Source of the DNA: Umezawaea sp049997955
GTDB taxonomy: Bacteria > Actinomycetota > Actinomycetes > Mycobacteriales > Pseudonocardiaceae
DNA: 64,000 nt
Direction: 5' to 3'
NCBI GenBank assembly: GCA_049997955.1
Contig: JAEBDY010000010.1
Coordinates: 1-64,000 of the forward strand
Position numbers and translations under genes: made by a program. The notes under the pieces were generated by a model. The model worked only from the letters and a program-made list of their open reading frames with translations, was not told where the DNA came from and searched no databases. This document shows, in pieces, positions 26,711 through 35,583 of the stretch (position 1 is its first letter; each line of letters opens with the position of its first letter).

Positions 26711-28888
26711 TTAGCGGCGGTAGACGCCGAATTCGTACATGGCGTAGCCCCAGGCCGTGCCGCGTTGGGTCGCGTTCACGCGGACGTACCTGGCTGTTGC
26801 CGTTACCGCGATGTCGTCCGCTCCCCCGTCGCCCGTGGTCGTCGCGAACAGCGGGCGCCAGTTGGTGCCGTCGTCCGACGCCTGTAGTTCATAGGCCTTG
26901 CCGTAGGCGGCTTCCCAGATCAGCTGGACGTGGTTGAACGTGGTGACCTGGCCGAGGTCCACCCGGAGCCACTGCGGGTCGCTCCAGTCGCTGGCCCACC
27001 TCGTCGTGGTGTTGCCGTCCGTCGCCCGTTCCGGCGGGTACGGGGCGCCGTCACCCACCTGCTGGTATGACGAGGCCGTCGTTGGTTTGCCCTGGGCGAT
27101 GTTGGTGCCCTGCACCGGGGGTGCGACAACGCGGAAGGACTTGGTCTCGATGCCGATGTTGCCCTTGCCGTCCCTGGCGTACAGGTAGACCTTCCACACG
27201 CCCAGCATCTGCGGGGCGGTCACCGTGAACGGGCCGTTGCCGGTGAAGGGCGCGGAGATGATGCCGCCCGCGCCGTTGATGTACTTGCTGTTCAAGCCGA
27301 TCGTGTAGCTGATCGGGTCGTTGTCGGGGTCGCTGACGTTGGCCGACAAGGTGAACGTGCCGCCCGCGGGGACGTCGGTCGTGCGACTGAGGGCCATGGC
27401 GGAGATGACGGGCGGGGTGTTGGTCGCCGGCGTGCCGCCGTACATCGAGCGGACCGCGTAGTAGGACAGGCGCTTCTCGCCGTTGGGGACCAGGTTGAAC
27501 CAGACGCCGCCGAAGTCGCCCTCCGTGCCGTAGTGGAACAGCGTGGCGCCCAGGGCGACGCCGGGGTGGCCGTTGACGCAGTTCCACGCGCGGGTGTAGC
27601 CGTCGCGCTTCTGCACGTCGGTCGGTTCGGTGGGCACGCCGTTGGCGTCGTTGGGGACCTCCCACTCACCGGCCGGGCCGCCCTCTGTGACGATGTAGGG
27701 CTTGGTGTAGCCGCCGTCGATCCAGTCCTGCTCCACGCCGCAGACGGCGTTGTAGGCGTTCACCGAGTACAGGTCGAGGTCGGGGGTGTTGGCCTTGAGG
27801 TACGGCCACGCGCCGGTCCAGGCGTCGGTGTTGGTGACGGGGTGGTTCGCGTCGATCGCGTGGATGGCGCGCGCCGCGTCGTTGATGAAACGAGTGTAGG
27901 CGTTGCGCTGGTTCTCCAGCTCCGCGCCGGAGAAGCAGTTGCCCATGCCGAGGATGGACTCGTTGCCGACGTTCCACATCAGCACGCCCTGGTGGCCCTT
28001 GTACTCGGTGACCCAGCGCTGGATCTCCGCGAGCATGGTGGACTTGTAGGTCGCGTCGGTGACGTAGTTGACGCAGCCGCCGCTGCCGGGACCGCCGCCC
28101 GGTTGCAGCCAGAAGCCCGCCATGACCTTGATGCCGTTCGCGGCCGCGGCGTCGAACAGGGTCCTGCTGGAGGCGTCGGTGCCCCAGGTGCGGATCGTGT
28201 TGGCGCCCATGGCCTTCAGGTCTGGCATGCGGGCCGCGGCCTCGGAGACCGGCGGACCCCAGGTGAGGCCCTTGACCACGTAGGGCGCGCCGTCCACGGA
28301 GAGCTGCCAGTTGCCCTGGGTGCCGGTCACCCTGGTGATGCCGGGACCGCCGCCGGGGTTGCCGGGGTCGCCGCCTCCGCCGGGCGTGCCGCTGACCTGG
28401 AACTCCCACAGGGAGTAGCCGTAGCCTCCGACGCGCTGGGTGCCGAGGACCCGCACGTAGCGGCCGGTGCCGTTGACGGCGAGGGTCTGGTTGCCGCCCG
28501 CGCCGGTCGTGGTGCTGTAGATCGACCGCCAGTCGGCGTCGTTGTCGGAAACCTGGACCTGGAACGCCGTGGCGTAGGCCGCCTCCCAGCGGAGTACGAC
28601 CTCGCTGATCGTGGCGGTCGAGCCGAGGTCGACCCGCAGCCACTGCGGGTCGCTGAACGCGCTGCCCCAGCGGGTGCCGGGATCACCGTCGACGGCGGCG
28701 GAGGCAGGCGTGCCCGCCCCCTCGGTCGACGAGGCCGTCACGGGTTTGCCCTGGGACAGCAGCGTCGCGGCCTGGGCCGGGTTCGCCGTGACCACGAGGA
28801 AGCCCAGGACCAGGGCGACCAGTGCGGCCAGTGCGACGGGACGGGTTCGCCTGCGCTGCGGGGACGCGTCGGGCGGGTGGGTGCGCAT
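26711..28888 (-). CDS. Secreted glycoside hydrolase flanked by two CBM32/discoidin domains
   Basis: The 725-residue exported enzyme has signal peptide residues 1-41 (ending AQAA). An F5/8-type (CBM32) domain spans about 43-170, and a near-duplicate closes the protein at about 595-725; both share SDPQWLRVDLG. Between them is a TIM barrel of the GH2/GH5 clan with putative acid/base Glu310 in WNVGNES and nucleophile Glu402 in VTEGGP. An Ig-like domain follows (about 495-590). The exact GH family is uncertain; beta-glucan, galactoside or mannan activity is possible. AGGAG precedes the ATG. A LacI-type operator lies 72 bases upstream, facing a divergent DUF1996 gene with its own site. Confidence 0.82.
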   Translation of the reverse strand: MRTHPPDASPQRRRTRPVALAALVALVLGFLVVTANPAQAATLLSQGKPVTASSTEGAGTPASAAVDGDPGTRWGSAFSDPQWLRVDLGSTATISEVVLRWEAAYATAFQVQVSDNDADWRSIYSTTTGAGGNQTLAVNGTGRYVRVLGTQRVGGYGYSLWEFQVSGTPGGGGDPGNPGGGPGITRVTGTQGNWQLSVDGAPYVVKGLTWGPPVSEAAARMPDLKAMGANTIRTWGTDASSRTLFDAAAANGIKVMAGFWLQPGGGPGSGGCVNYVTDATYKSTMLAEIQRWVTEYKGHQGVLMWNVGNESILGMGNCFSGAELENQRNAYTRFINDAARAIHAIDANHPVTNTDAWTGAWPYLKANTPDLDLYSVNAYNAVCGVEQDWIDGGYTKPYIVTEGGPAGEWEVPNDANGVPTEPTDVQKRDGYTRAWNCVNGHPGVALGATLFHYGTEGDFGGVWFNLVPNGEKRLSYYAVRSMYGGTPATNTPPVISAMALSRTTDVPAGGTFTLSANVSDPDNDPISYTIGLNSKYINGAGGIISAPFTGNGPFTVTAPQMLGVWKVYLYARDGKGNIGIETKSFRVVAPPVQGTNIAQGKPTTASSYQQVGDGAPYPPERATDGNTTTRWASDWSDPQWLRVDLGQVTTFNHVQLIWEAAYGKAYELQASDDGTNWRPLFATTTGDGGADDIAVTATARYVRVNATQRGTAWGYAMYEFGVYRR

Positions 28889-28959
28889 GACATCTCCTAC
28901 CTCGGTGGGGACCGCGCCGGGATGAGCCGCTCCCTACCCGACCAAGGCGGGCAGCAGTG

Positions 28960-28973
28960 GGAGAGCGCTCTCC
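28960..28973. promoter_or_regulatory. LacI-type operator upstream of CBM32 glycosidase
   Basis: Perfect palindrome GGAGAGCGCTCTCC, sharing the GAGCGCTC centre with the CebR-type sites at the cellulase. It is 72 bases upstream of the glycosidase start. Confidence 0.75.
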
Positions 28974-29101
28974 GGTGAGCCTCGAGTGTTACGAGTAGAT
29001 GTCGACGCTGTCAAGCGCGCTACCTGCGAAATCCCGTTCCGGTACGACGAATGGCCCTGCAGCGAGCCCTTGACAGTGGATGACCTGGGTCACATCCTAC
29101 G

Positions 29102-29115
29102 GGAGAGCGCTCTCC
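29102..29115. promoter_or_regulatory. LacI-type operator upstream of DUF1996 gene
   Basis: The same perfect palindrome GGAGAGCGCTCTCC, 62 bases upstream of the GTG start. It and the site at 28960 are placed to control the two divergent genes together. Confidence 0.75.
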
Positions 29116-29177
29116 AAGATGAGTGCTCCTGGTTCGCGCCGCGACTCGGCGGCGCTCCTCTCCCTGCTGGAGGATCC

Positions 29178-30092
29178 GTGCTCCGCAAGCTCTCGCTCCT
29201 CGTGGCCGCCGCGCTCGCCGCGGCCACCCTGACCACGGCCGGATCCGCGGCCCAAGCCGACGAACTCGTGACGCACCACGAGTTCCAGACGAACTGCTCG
29301 GTGACCAAACGAGCGCCGGACGACCCCATCATCTTCCCCAACCTGCCGGGCGCCTCCCACGACCACTCGTTCGTCGGCAACAAGACGGTGAACGCGAGCA
29401 CCACGCTCAACTCGCTGGTCGCGGCGGGTCCGTACAACACGTCCTGCGTCAACCCGGACGACCTGTCCGCGTACTGGTTCCCGACCGTCTTCAAGAACGA
29501 CCAGGCCGTGCTGCCGGTCGGCAAGCAGGTCATCTACTACAAGACCGGCATCCTCGACTACCGCGCCGTCCGGCCGTTCCCGCCGGGCCTGCGGTACGTG
29601 GTCGGCAGCCCGAACGCGACCCGGGAGGAGTTCCGCACCGCGCCCGGCGCCATCGAGGGCTGGGAGTGCGGCAACAGCGCCCACAACTGGGACTTCCCGG
29701 CCAACTGCCCCGTCGGCAGCCAGGCCAACATCCGGTACCAGGCTCCCAGCTGCTGGAACGGCCGCGACCTGGACTCCGCCGACCACAAGAGCCACATGGC
29801 GTACCCGGCCAACGGCGCCTGCCCCAGCAGCCACCCGAGGCCCGTGCCGATGCTGGAGTTCAAGATCGCGTTCCCGGTGGACGGCGACATGTCGACGGTC
29901 CGGTTGGCCAGCGGTCGCGGCTACACCTGGCACTACGACTTCTTCAACGCGTGGGACGCGCCCACGCTGGACGCGCTGGTGACCCACTGCATCAACGGCG
30001 GGCTCCAGTGCGACCCGCGCGGCTACGACCAGTACAAGCCGAACCGCGGCCAGGCGCTCGGTGACAACTACCGCCTCCGCGGCAGGCCCTGA
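29178..30092 (+). CDS. Secreted DUF1996 protein
   Basis: The 304-residue exported protein starts at GTG 29178 behind TGGAGG. Its signal peptide is residues 1-28 (ending SAAQA). The mature part matches DUF1996: HHEFQTNCSVTKRAPDDPIIFP, spaced as usual, then GASHDHSFVGN, SAYWFPTVF, GWECG and SHMAYP. Several His and Cys residues are conserved across the family. The family occurs in fungi and actinobacteria near carbohydrate-active enzymes, and activity is unproven. Divergent pairing with a CBM32 glycosidase behind the same operator implies a shared role in polysaccharide use (inference). Confidence 0.85.
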   Translation: MLRKLSLLVAAALAAATLTTAGSAAQADELVTHHEFQTNCSVTKRAPDDPIIFPNLPGASHDHSFVGNKTVNASTTLNSLVAAGPYNTSCVNPDDLSAYWFPTVFKNDQAVLPVGKQVIYYKTGILDYRAVRPFPPGLRYVVGSPNATREEFRTAPGAIEGWECGNSAHNWDFPANCPVGSQANIRYQAPSCWNGRDLDSADHKSHMAYPANGACPSSHPRPVPMLEFKIAFPVDGDMSTVRLASGRGYTWHYDFFNAWDAPTLDALVTHCINGGLQCDPRGYDQYKPNRGQALGDNYRLRGRP

Positions 30093-30101
30093 CGGTCCAC
30101 A

Positions 30102-30142
30102 GTGGACGGCCCGGGGGTCCCGCCGACCTCCGGGCCGTCCAC
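30102..30142. terminator. Hairpin terminator after DUF1996 gene
   Basis: Perfect 13-bp arms (GTGGACGGCCCGG and its complement) with a 15-base loop, starting nine bases after the stop codon. Confidence 0.75.
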
Positions 30143-30216
30143 GGCGGTGGCGGTCGGCGCCCGCGTGGCGGAAGATCGGGGGAAAGCACTCGTCACCTAG
30201 GTAGAGGCGGCTCCCC

Positions 30217-32229
30217 ATGGCTGACGACTGGATCGGCTCGCTGGACGACCTGGTCGGCAAGCTGTTCGGCGGTTTCGGCGACGGCGGCCAGTCCGGCCCG
30301 TCGACGCGGCGGACCGACCACTTCGGCCGCGACCTCACGGCAGCGGCCAGGGACGGGCAGCTCGACCCGGTCGTCGGGCGCGACGACGTGATCGACGAGG
30401 TCCTCGAAGTGCTGTCGCGGAGGACCAAGAACAACCCGGTGCTGATCGGCGATCCCGGCGTGGGCAAGACCGCGATCGTGGAGGGCATCGCCCAGCGGAT
30501 GGCGGGCGGCGAGGTGCCCGCGACCCTGGAGGGCAGGCGGCTGATCTCACTCGACCTGGCAGGCATGGTGGCCGGGTCGAAGTACCGGGGCGAGTTCGAG
30601 GAACGGCTCCAGGGCGTGATCGACGAGGTGTCGGCGGCCAACCGGATGGTGGTGCTGTTCCTCGACGAGCTGCACACGGTGGTGGGCGCCGGCAGCGCCG
30701 AAGGCGCCCCGATGGACGCCGCCAACATGCTCAAGCCCGCGCTGAGCAGCGGCAGGCTCCAGGTCATCGGCGCGACCACCGTCGAGGACTACCGGCGGCA
30801 CATCGCGAAGGACCCCGCGCTGGAGCGGCGCTTCCAGCCCATCCTGGTCAACGAGCCGTCGCGCGAGGAGGCGATCGAGATCCTCCGCGGCCTGCGCGGC
30901 CGGTACGAGAGCCACCACGGCGTGCGCGTCACCGACGAGGCGCTCGTCGCCGCCGTGGAGCTGTCCACCCGGTACATCGCCGACCGCTTCCTGCCGGACA
31001 AGGCCGTCGACCTGGTCGACCGCGCAGGCGCTCGGGTCCGGCTCCGGGAGAAGTCCGCGGCGCCCGACCCGCTGTCGGTGCAGCGGCGGATCGACGGCCT
31101 GGACCGGGACCTCGCGGCCGCCACCGCCCAGGACGACCACGCTCGCGTCCTCTTCCTGGAGGACGAGCTGGCCCGCGCCACCGCCGACCTGGAGACCGCC
31201 CGTTCGGCGATGGCCGACGCGCCGCGGGTCGACGCCGACGACGTCGCCGAGGTGGTGTCCCGCAGCACCGGCATCCCGGTCTCCCGGCTCACGGAGGCCG
31301 AGCGGCACCGGCTGCTGCACCTGGAGGAGCACCTGCACGAGCGGATCGTCGGCCAGGACGAGGCGGTCGAGGCCGTCGCCGACGCCGTCCGGCAGGGCCG
31401 CGCCGGTCTCAAGCACCCGGACCGGCCGATCGGCTCGTTCCTGTTCCTCGGCCCCACCGGGGTCGGCAAGACCGAGGTCGCACGCGCGCTCGCCGAGGCG
31501 CTGTTCGGCTCGCGCGACCGGCTGATCCGGTTCGACATGAGCGAGTTCTCCCAGCAGCACACGGTGACCCGGCTGACCGGAGCGCCGCCCGGCTACGTCG
31601 GCTACGACGACGCGGGCCAGCTCACCGGCGCGGTCCGGCGCACCCCGTACTCGGTGCTGCTGCTGGACGAGATCGAGAAGGCGCACCCGGACGTCTTCAA
31701 CACCCTGCTCCAGGTCCTGGACGCCGGGCGGCTCACCGACGCGCAGGGCCGGACCGCCGACTTCGCCAACACCGCGATCATCATGACCAGCAACATCGGC
31801 GCCGAGCAGCTGCTGGCCGCCGCCTCGTCCGGCCGTCCGGCCGAGGACCTGCGCGAGCCGCTGATGGCGGCCGTCCGCCGCTACTTCCGCCCCGAGTTCC
31901 TCAACCGCCTGGACGAGGTGATCCTGTTCCGCGGCCTGGACGCCGACCAGCTGCGGCAGATCACCGGGCTGCTGCTGGAGGACACGCGGCACCGCCTGCG
32001 CGAGCAGGACATCACGCTCGAGGTGGACGAGCAGGCGGTCGACTGGCTCGCCGCCCGCGGCTACGACCCGGAGCACGGCGCCCGGCCGTTGCGCCGGACC
32101 ATCGGCCGCGAGCTGGACCGGCGGCTCTCCCGCGCCCTGCTCGGGGGTGAACTGCGCAGCGGCCAGCACGTCGTCGTCAGCATCGTGGACTCCACGCCGA
32201 CCCTGGTCGTCACGGACCGGAGCGATTGA
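30217..32229 (+). CDS. Short Clp-type AAA+ unfoldase/disaggregase lacking the N domain
   Basis: The 670-residue protein has two AAA+ modules. Module 1 has GDPGVGKT (residues 78-85) and LFLDELHTVVGAG. Module 2 has GPTGVGKT (412-419), LLLDEIEKAHPDVF and the sensor segment IIMTSNIG near 522-529. ClpB and ClpC run to about 850 residues; here the N-terminal substrate domain is absent, and the linker between modules (about 285-350) is short. After MTSNIG there is no VGF-like ClpP-docking loop, so partnership with ClpP is unlikely. The unusual acidic/Gly-rich N terminus (WIGSLDDLVGKLFGGFGDGG) may replace the missing domain. Its stop codon abuts the TnpB element. Confidence 0.9.
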   Translation: MADDWIGSLDDLVGKLFGGFGDGGQSGPSTRRTDHFGRDLTAAARDGQLDPVVGRDDVIDEVLEVLSRRTKNNPVLIGDPGVGKTAIVEGIAQRMAGGEVPATLEGRRLISLDLAGMVAGSKYRGEFEERLQGVIDEVSAANRMVVLFLDELHTVVGAGSAEGAPMDAANMLKPALSSGRLQVIGATTVEDYRRHIAKDPALERRFQPILVNEPSREEAIEILRGLRGRYESHHGVRVTDEALVAAVELSTRYIADRFLPDKAVDLVDRAGARVRLREKSAAPDPLSVQRRIDGLDRDLAAATAQDDHARVLFLEDELARATADLETARSAMADAPRVDADDVAEVVSRSTGIPVSRLTEAERHRLLHLEEHLHERIVGQDEAVEAVADAVRQGRAGLKHPDRPIGSFLFLGPTGVGKTEVARALAEALFGSRDRLIRFDMSEFSQQHTVTRLTGAPPGYVGYDDAGQLTGAVRRTPYSVLLLDEIEKAHPDVFNTLLQVLDAGRLTDAQGRTADFANTAIIMTSNIGAEQLLAAASSGRPAEDLREPLMAAVRRYFRPEFLNRLDEVILFRGLDADQLRQITGLLLEDTRHRLREQDITLEVDEQAVDWLAARGYDPEHGARPLRRTIGRELDRRLSRALLGGELRSGQHVVVSIVDSTPTLVVTDRSD

Positions 32230-32234
32230 CATCC

Positions 32235-32256
32235 TCTCCGTCCTAATGGACGGAGA
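32235..32256. terminator. Hairpin at the 3' end of tnpB
   Basis: TCTCCGTCC and GGACGGAGA form perfect 9-bp arms around TAAT. The hairpin contains the tnpB stop codon. In IS200/IS605-type elements a hairpin at this place marks the right end and the likely 3' part of the guide (omega) RNA. It may also terminate the AAA+ transcript. Confidence 0.65.
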
Positions 32257-33472
32257 CTCCCTCCACACCGTGTGGGGAACACGCGGTGTCCGGGTGGGTT
32301 ACCGCTTCGTCGCGCGGTGCCGGCATCGCTGCCGGTCTTGCCCGCGCTCCACGGTCGTGGAAGTCCGCCTGTCCGGCGGCCTTGATGTTCCTGGCGGCGT
32401 TGACGTCCCGGTCGTGGGTGCTAGCACACGAGCAGTCCCACGATCGAATGTCAAGCGCTATCTTGTCGGTGATCCGGCCGCAGTCCGAGCACATGCGAGT
32501 GGACGGGAAGAACCGGTCCACCCTGGCGAACGTCCGCCCGTACCGAGCCGCCTTGTACTCCAGCATTCCGGTGAACGATGCCCAGCCCGCGTCGTGCACT
32601 GACTTCGCCAGCCTGCTCCGGCCGAGACCGACCACGCACAGATCCTCGACGTACACCGCTTGGTTGTCGCGGATGATCGATGTCGAGAGCTTGTGCTGCC
32701 AATCCCGCCGGGTGTCGGCCACCCGAGCGTGCGCCTTGGCGACCTTCGCGACGGCCTTCCTTCGCCGGTTGGATCCCTTGGTCTTGCGGGACAGCGCCTG
32801 TTGCAACCGCTTGAGCGTACGGGCGGCCCGGCGCAGGAACTTCGGCGCGGCCACTTTTCTACCGTCAGACAGGACGGCGAAGTGGGTCAGACCCAGGTCG
32901 ATCCCCACCTCGGAATCCGACGGCGGCAAAGGCTCGTCCGTGGTCTGCACGACGAACGACGCGAAGTACCGACCGGCCGCGTCCTTGACCACGGTGACGC
33001 TGGACGGATCGGCTGGGAGCCCGCGTGACCAGCGCACGGGGACATCACCGATCTTCGGCAACCGCAACCGGCCGTTGTCCAACACCTTAAACCGGGCGTT
33101 CTTGGTGAAGCGGATGGCCTGCCGGTTGTCCTTGGCAGACCGGAACCGGGGCGGTGCGACCTTGCGGCCCTTGTGTTTGCCCGACAAGGAGGCGAAAAAG
33201 TTGCGATACGCGGAATTCAGATCGGCCAGCGCCTGTTGCAACACCACCGAGGACACCTCGCCCAGCCACACCCGCTCCGGGGTGGCCTTGGCTTGGGTGA
33301 TGACCCGCTTGGACAACTCCCCATCCGACAGGTACCTCTCGCCGTTCTCCCGCGCCGTCTGCCGTGCTCGCAGCCCGTCGTTGAACACCACCCGCGCGCA
33401 CCCGAACGCCCGCGCCAAAGCCTCACGCTGGCCGATGTCCGGGTAGAGCCGAAAGTTGCAACGGAGCCGCAC
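32243..33472 (-). CDS. tnpB: TnpB, RNA-guided nuclease of an IS200/IS605-type element
   Basis: The 409-residue OrfB/TnpB has an N-terminal helix-turn-helix-like domain (residues 1-60, including ARAFGCARVVFNDGL). The split RuvC domain has Asp192 in GIDLGLTHF, Glu276 in YVEDLCV and Asp356 in HDRDVNAARN, so all three catalytic acids are present. The zinc ribbon has C328-x-x-C331, but its second knuckle is C347-x-C349, one residue short of the usual CxxC. No tnpA is nearby, so the element cannot move by itself. TnpB proteins cut DNA next to a short motif with a guide from the element's right end. The Arg/Pro/His-rich tail (about 370-409) is unconserved. Confidence 0.93.
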   Translation of the reverse strand: MRLRCNFRLYPDIGQREALARAFGCARVVFNDGLRARQTARENGERYLSDGELSKRVITQAKATPERVWLGEVSSVVLQQALADLNSAYRNFFASLSGKHKGRKVAPPRFRSAKDNRQAIRFTKNARFKVLDNGRLRLPKIGDVPVRWSRGLPADPSSVTVVKDAAGRYFASFVVQTTDEPLPPSDSEVGIDLGLTHFAVLSDGRKVAAPKFLRRAARTLKRLQQALSRKTKGSNRRRKAVAKVAKAHARVADTRRDWQHKLSTSIIRDNQAVYVEDLCVVGLGRSRLAKSVHDAGWASFTGMLEYKAARYGRTFARVDRFFPSTRMCSDCGRITDKIALDIRSWDCSCASTHDRDVNAARNIKAAGQADFHDRGARARPAAMPAPRDEAVTHPDTACSPHGVEGVSVH

Positions 33473-33978
33473 CCGAACAGCCTAGCGAACCCGTCAGCAG
33501 AGGGGCTCAGGCCGGCGGTGTGCGCTGACTTCGAGACCGAACCAGTCGAGGTCACCGGCGAGCGCCAATCACTTCCAGCCGCTCGTGAACATCCCGCCCA
33601 GGGCAGCCCCGGCGACGGTGGTCAACTCCCTCCAGGGCGTCTCCTCACGGCGGCGGCAGGAATTCCCCACCCCGCGACGGCACCACTGCCGGACCACCAC
33701 GCCCTGGTCGGGCTCGTCCTTCGCAGGCTCCGTCGGCGACACATCAAGGAGAGTGGTGCGTCAGCACATCGAACAACCCAACCGCCCGGCCCAGGGCACT
33801 GCTCGGGCCTGGCGGCCCTCCCAGCACGGACCCTCACCCCCGCCCCGAAGGGCCGAGCACTGGCCCGCAACCCGGTAGCGGCGGGCGTTCCCCGTTCGCG
33901 TGAACGGCTCGACGGCGACTCCGGGAGCGCGGGTAGCCTCGGGTTATCCGTCGTTAACCTGCGCAAAGGTGGCAGCCC
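33473..33978. other. 506-base stretch without a supportable gene
   Basis: It probably contains the left end of the TnpB element and the promoter of the CocE/NonD gene. One open frame (33585-33878) has Arg/Pro/Ser-rich composition and no ribosome binding site. No clear repeat is seen. Confidence 0.5.
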
Positions 33979-35583
33979 GTGCTGGATCGCCTCATCGACA
34001 AGGTCCTCGGACTGCCTGCCGCCTCGGTGGCGAAACCGGTGGTCACCAGGGATCTCGCGATCCCGATGCTGGACGGCGTTCGGCTGCTGGCCGACCGGTA
34101 CCGGCCGCCGGGCGACGAGCCGCTGCCGGTGGTGCTGGTCCGCTCGCCGTACGGGCGGCGTGGGCCGATGGGGCTGCTGTTCGGCGCCGCGATCGCCCGG
34201 CGCGGCTTCCAGGTGGTCGTGCAGAGCGTGCGCGGCACGTTCGGCTCCGGGGGCGAGTTCCGGGCGTTCCGCCAGGAGAAGGCGGACGGTCTGGCGACCG
34301 CGGCGTGGCTGCGCGAGCAGCCGTGGTGCGACGGCAGGCTGGCGATGGCGGGGGCGAGCTACCTCGGGCACACGCAGTGGGCGGTCGCGCCGTACCTCGA
34401 CCCGCCGCTGGAGGCGATGTGCCTCGGCGTGACCGGGTCGGAGTTCACGACGGCGTTCTACCCCGGCGGGGTGATGGCGCTGGACAACATGCTGTCGTGG
34501 TCGGCCACGATCGGCAGGCAGGAGGAGCGGTTCGCCGCCCTGCCGAACCCGGTGCAGGTCAAGCGCACCCGGAAGGCGATGTCGCACCTGCCGCTGCGCT
34601 CGGCGGACGTCGCCGCGATCGGCAAGCCCGTCCCGTTCCTGGAGGACGTCACGACGCACGCCGAGTCGCCGGACGACTGGGACGAGACCGACCACAGCCG
34701 CGGACTGGCCGAGCTGAGGACGCCGACGAGCATGGTCACCGGCTGGTACGACCTGTTCCTCGCCCGGCAGCTCGCCGACTTCAAGGCGCTGCGGGCCGCC
34801 GGGACCAGCACCCGGCTGACCGTCGGGCCGTGGAAGCACGGCGAGGCCGCCAGCTTCCGGCCGATGATCTCCGACCAGGTCTCGTGGCTGGCCGCGCACC
34901 TGCTCGACGACCGCGCCCAGCTGCACCGCCCGCCCGTGCGGATCTTCCTCCAGCAGGCGAACCGCTGGCTCGACTTCGAGCAGTGGCCTCCCGCGGAGTC
35001 CAAGCCTCGGACCACGTACCTCCAGTCCGTCGGCGGCCTGGCCGACGACGAGCCGGGCGACTCGCCGCCGGACCGGTTCACCTACGACCCGAGCGACCCG
35101 ACGCCCACGGTCGGCGGCCCGATGCTCAGCGGCGAGGCCAAGCAGCACGACAACCGGCCCGTCGAGGCCCGCGCCGACGTGCTCGTCTACACCGGACCCC
35201 CGCTGGCGCGGGACCTGGACGTCATCGGCGAGGTGTCGGCGACCATCCACGTCCGCACGTCCACCCCGCACGCCGACGTGTTCGTGCGGCTGTGCGACGT
35301 GGACGCCAAGGGCGTCTCCCTCAACGTCACCGACGGCGTGCTGCGCGTGCCGGGCGGCGAGGGGGTCGCGGCGGTCGAGGTGGTGCTCGACCCGACCGCG
35401 TACCGGTTCCGGCGCGGCCACCGGCTGCGCGTCCAGGTCTCGGGCGGCGCGTTCCCCCGGTTCGCCCGCAACCACGGCACCGGCGATCCCACTGCGGACG
35501 CGGTGGCCACCGCACCGTGCCGCTTCGAGGTGTTCCACGACCCCGAGCACCCGTCGGGCATCTCGCTGGCGGTGTTCGGCTAG
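33979..35583 (+). CDS. CocE/NonD-family alpha/beta-hydrolase (S15-like)
   Basis: The 534-residue enzyme starts at GTG 33979. The N-terminal alpha/beta-hydrolase core shows PVVLVRSPYG, the nucleophile elbow AGASYLGH with Ser127, acid Asp probably in TGWYDLF, and His in VGPWKHGEA. The C-terminal jelly-roll of the X-Pro/CocE class begins near residue 325 and ends GISLAVFG. Relatives include cocaine esterase and Xaa-Pro dipeptidyl peptidases; the N-terminal dimerisation part of true Xaa-Pro peptidases is absent. No signal peptide is seen, so it probably acts inside the cell on esters or acylated peptides. Confidence 0.9.
   Translation: MLDRLIDKVLGLPAASVAKPVVTRDLAIPMLDGVRLLADRYRPPGDEPLPVVLVRSPYGRRGPMGLLFGAAIARRGFQVVVQSVRGTFGSGGEFRAFRQEKADGLATAAWLREQPWCDGRLAMAGASYLGHTQWAVAPYLDPPLEAMCLGVTGSEFTTAFYPGGVMALDNMLSWSATIGRQEERFAALPNPVQVKRTRKAMSHLPLRSADVAAIGKPVPFLEDVTTHAESPDDWDETDHSRGLAELRTPTSMVTGWYDLFLARQLADFKALRAAGTSTRLTVGPWKHGEAASFRPMISDQVSWLAAHLLDDRAQLHRPPVRIFLQQANRWLDFEQWPPAESKPRTTYLQSVGGLADDEPGDSPPDRFTYDPSDPTPTVGGPMLSGEAKQHDNRPVEARADVLVYTGPPLARDLDVIGEVSATIHVRTSTPHADVFVRLCDVDAKGVSLNVTDGVLRVPGGEGVAAVEVVLDPTAYRFRRGHRLRVQVSGGAFPRFARNHGTGDPTADAVATAPCRFEVFHDPEHPSGISLAVFG

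Noticed and set aside
33585..33878. 97-codon frame between TnpB and the CocE/NonD gene
   Set aside because: Arg/Pro/Ser-rich, no ribosome binding site, no recognised motif; most likely non-coding.
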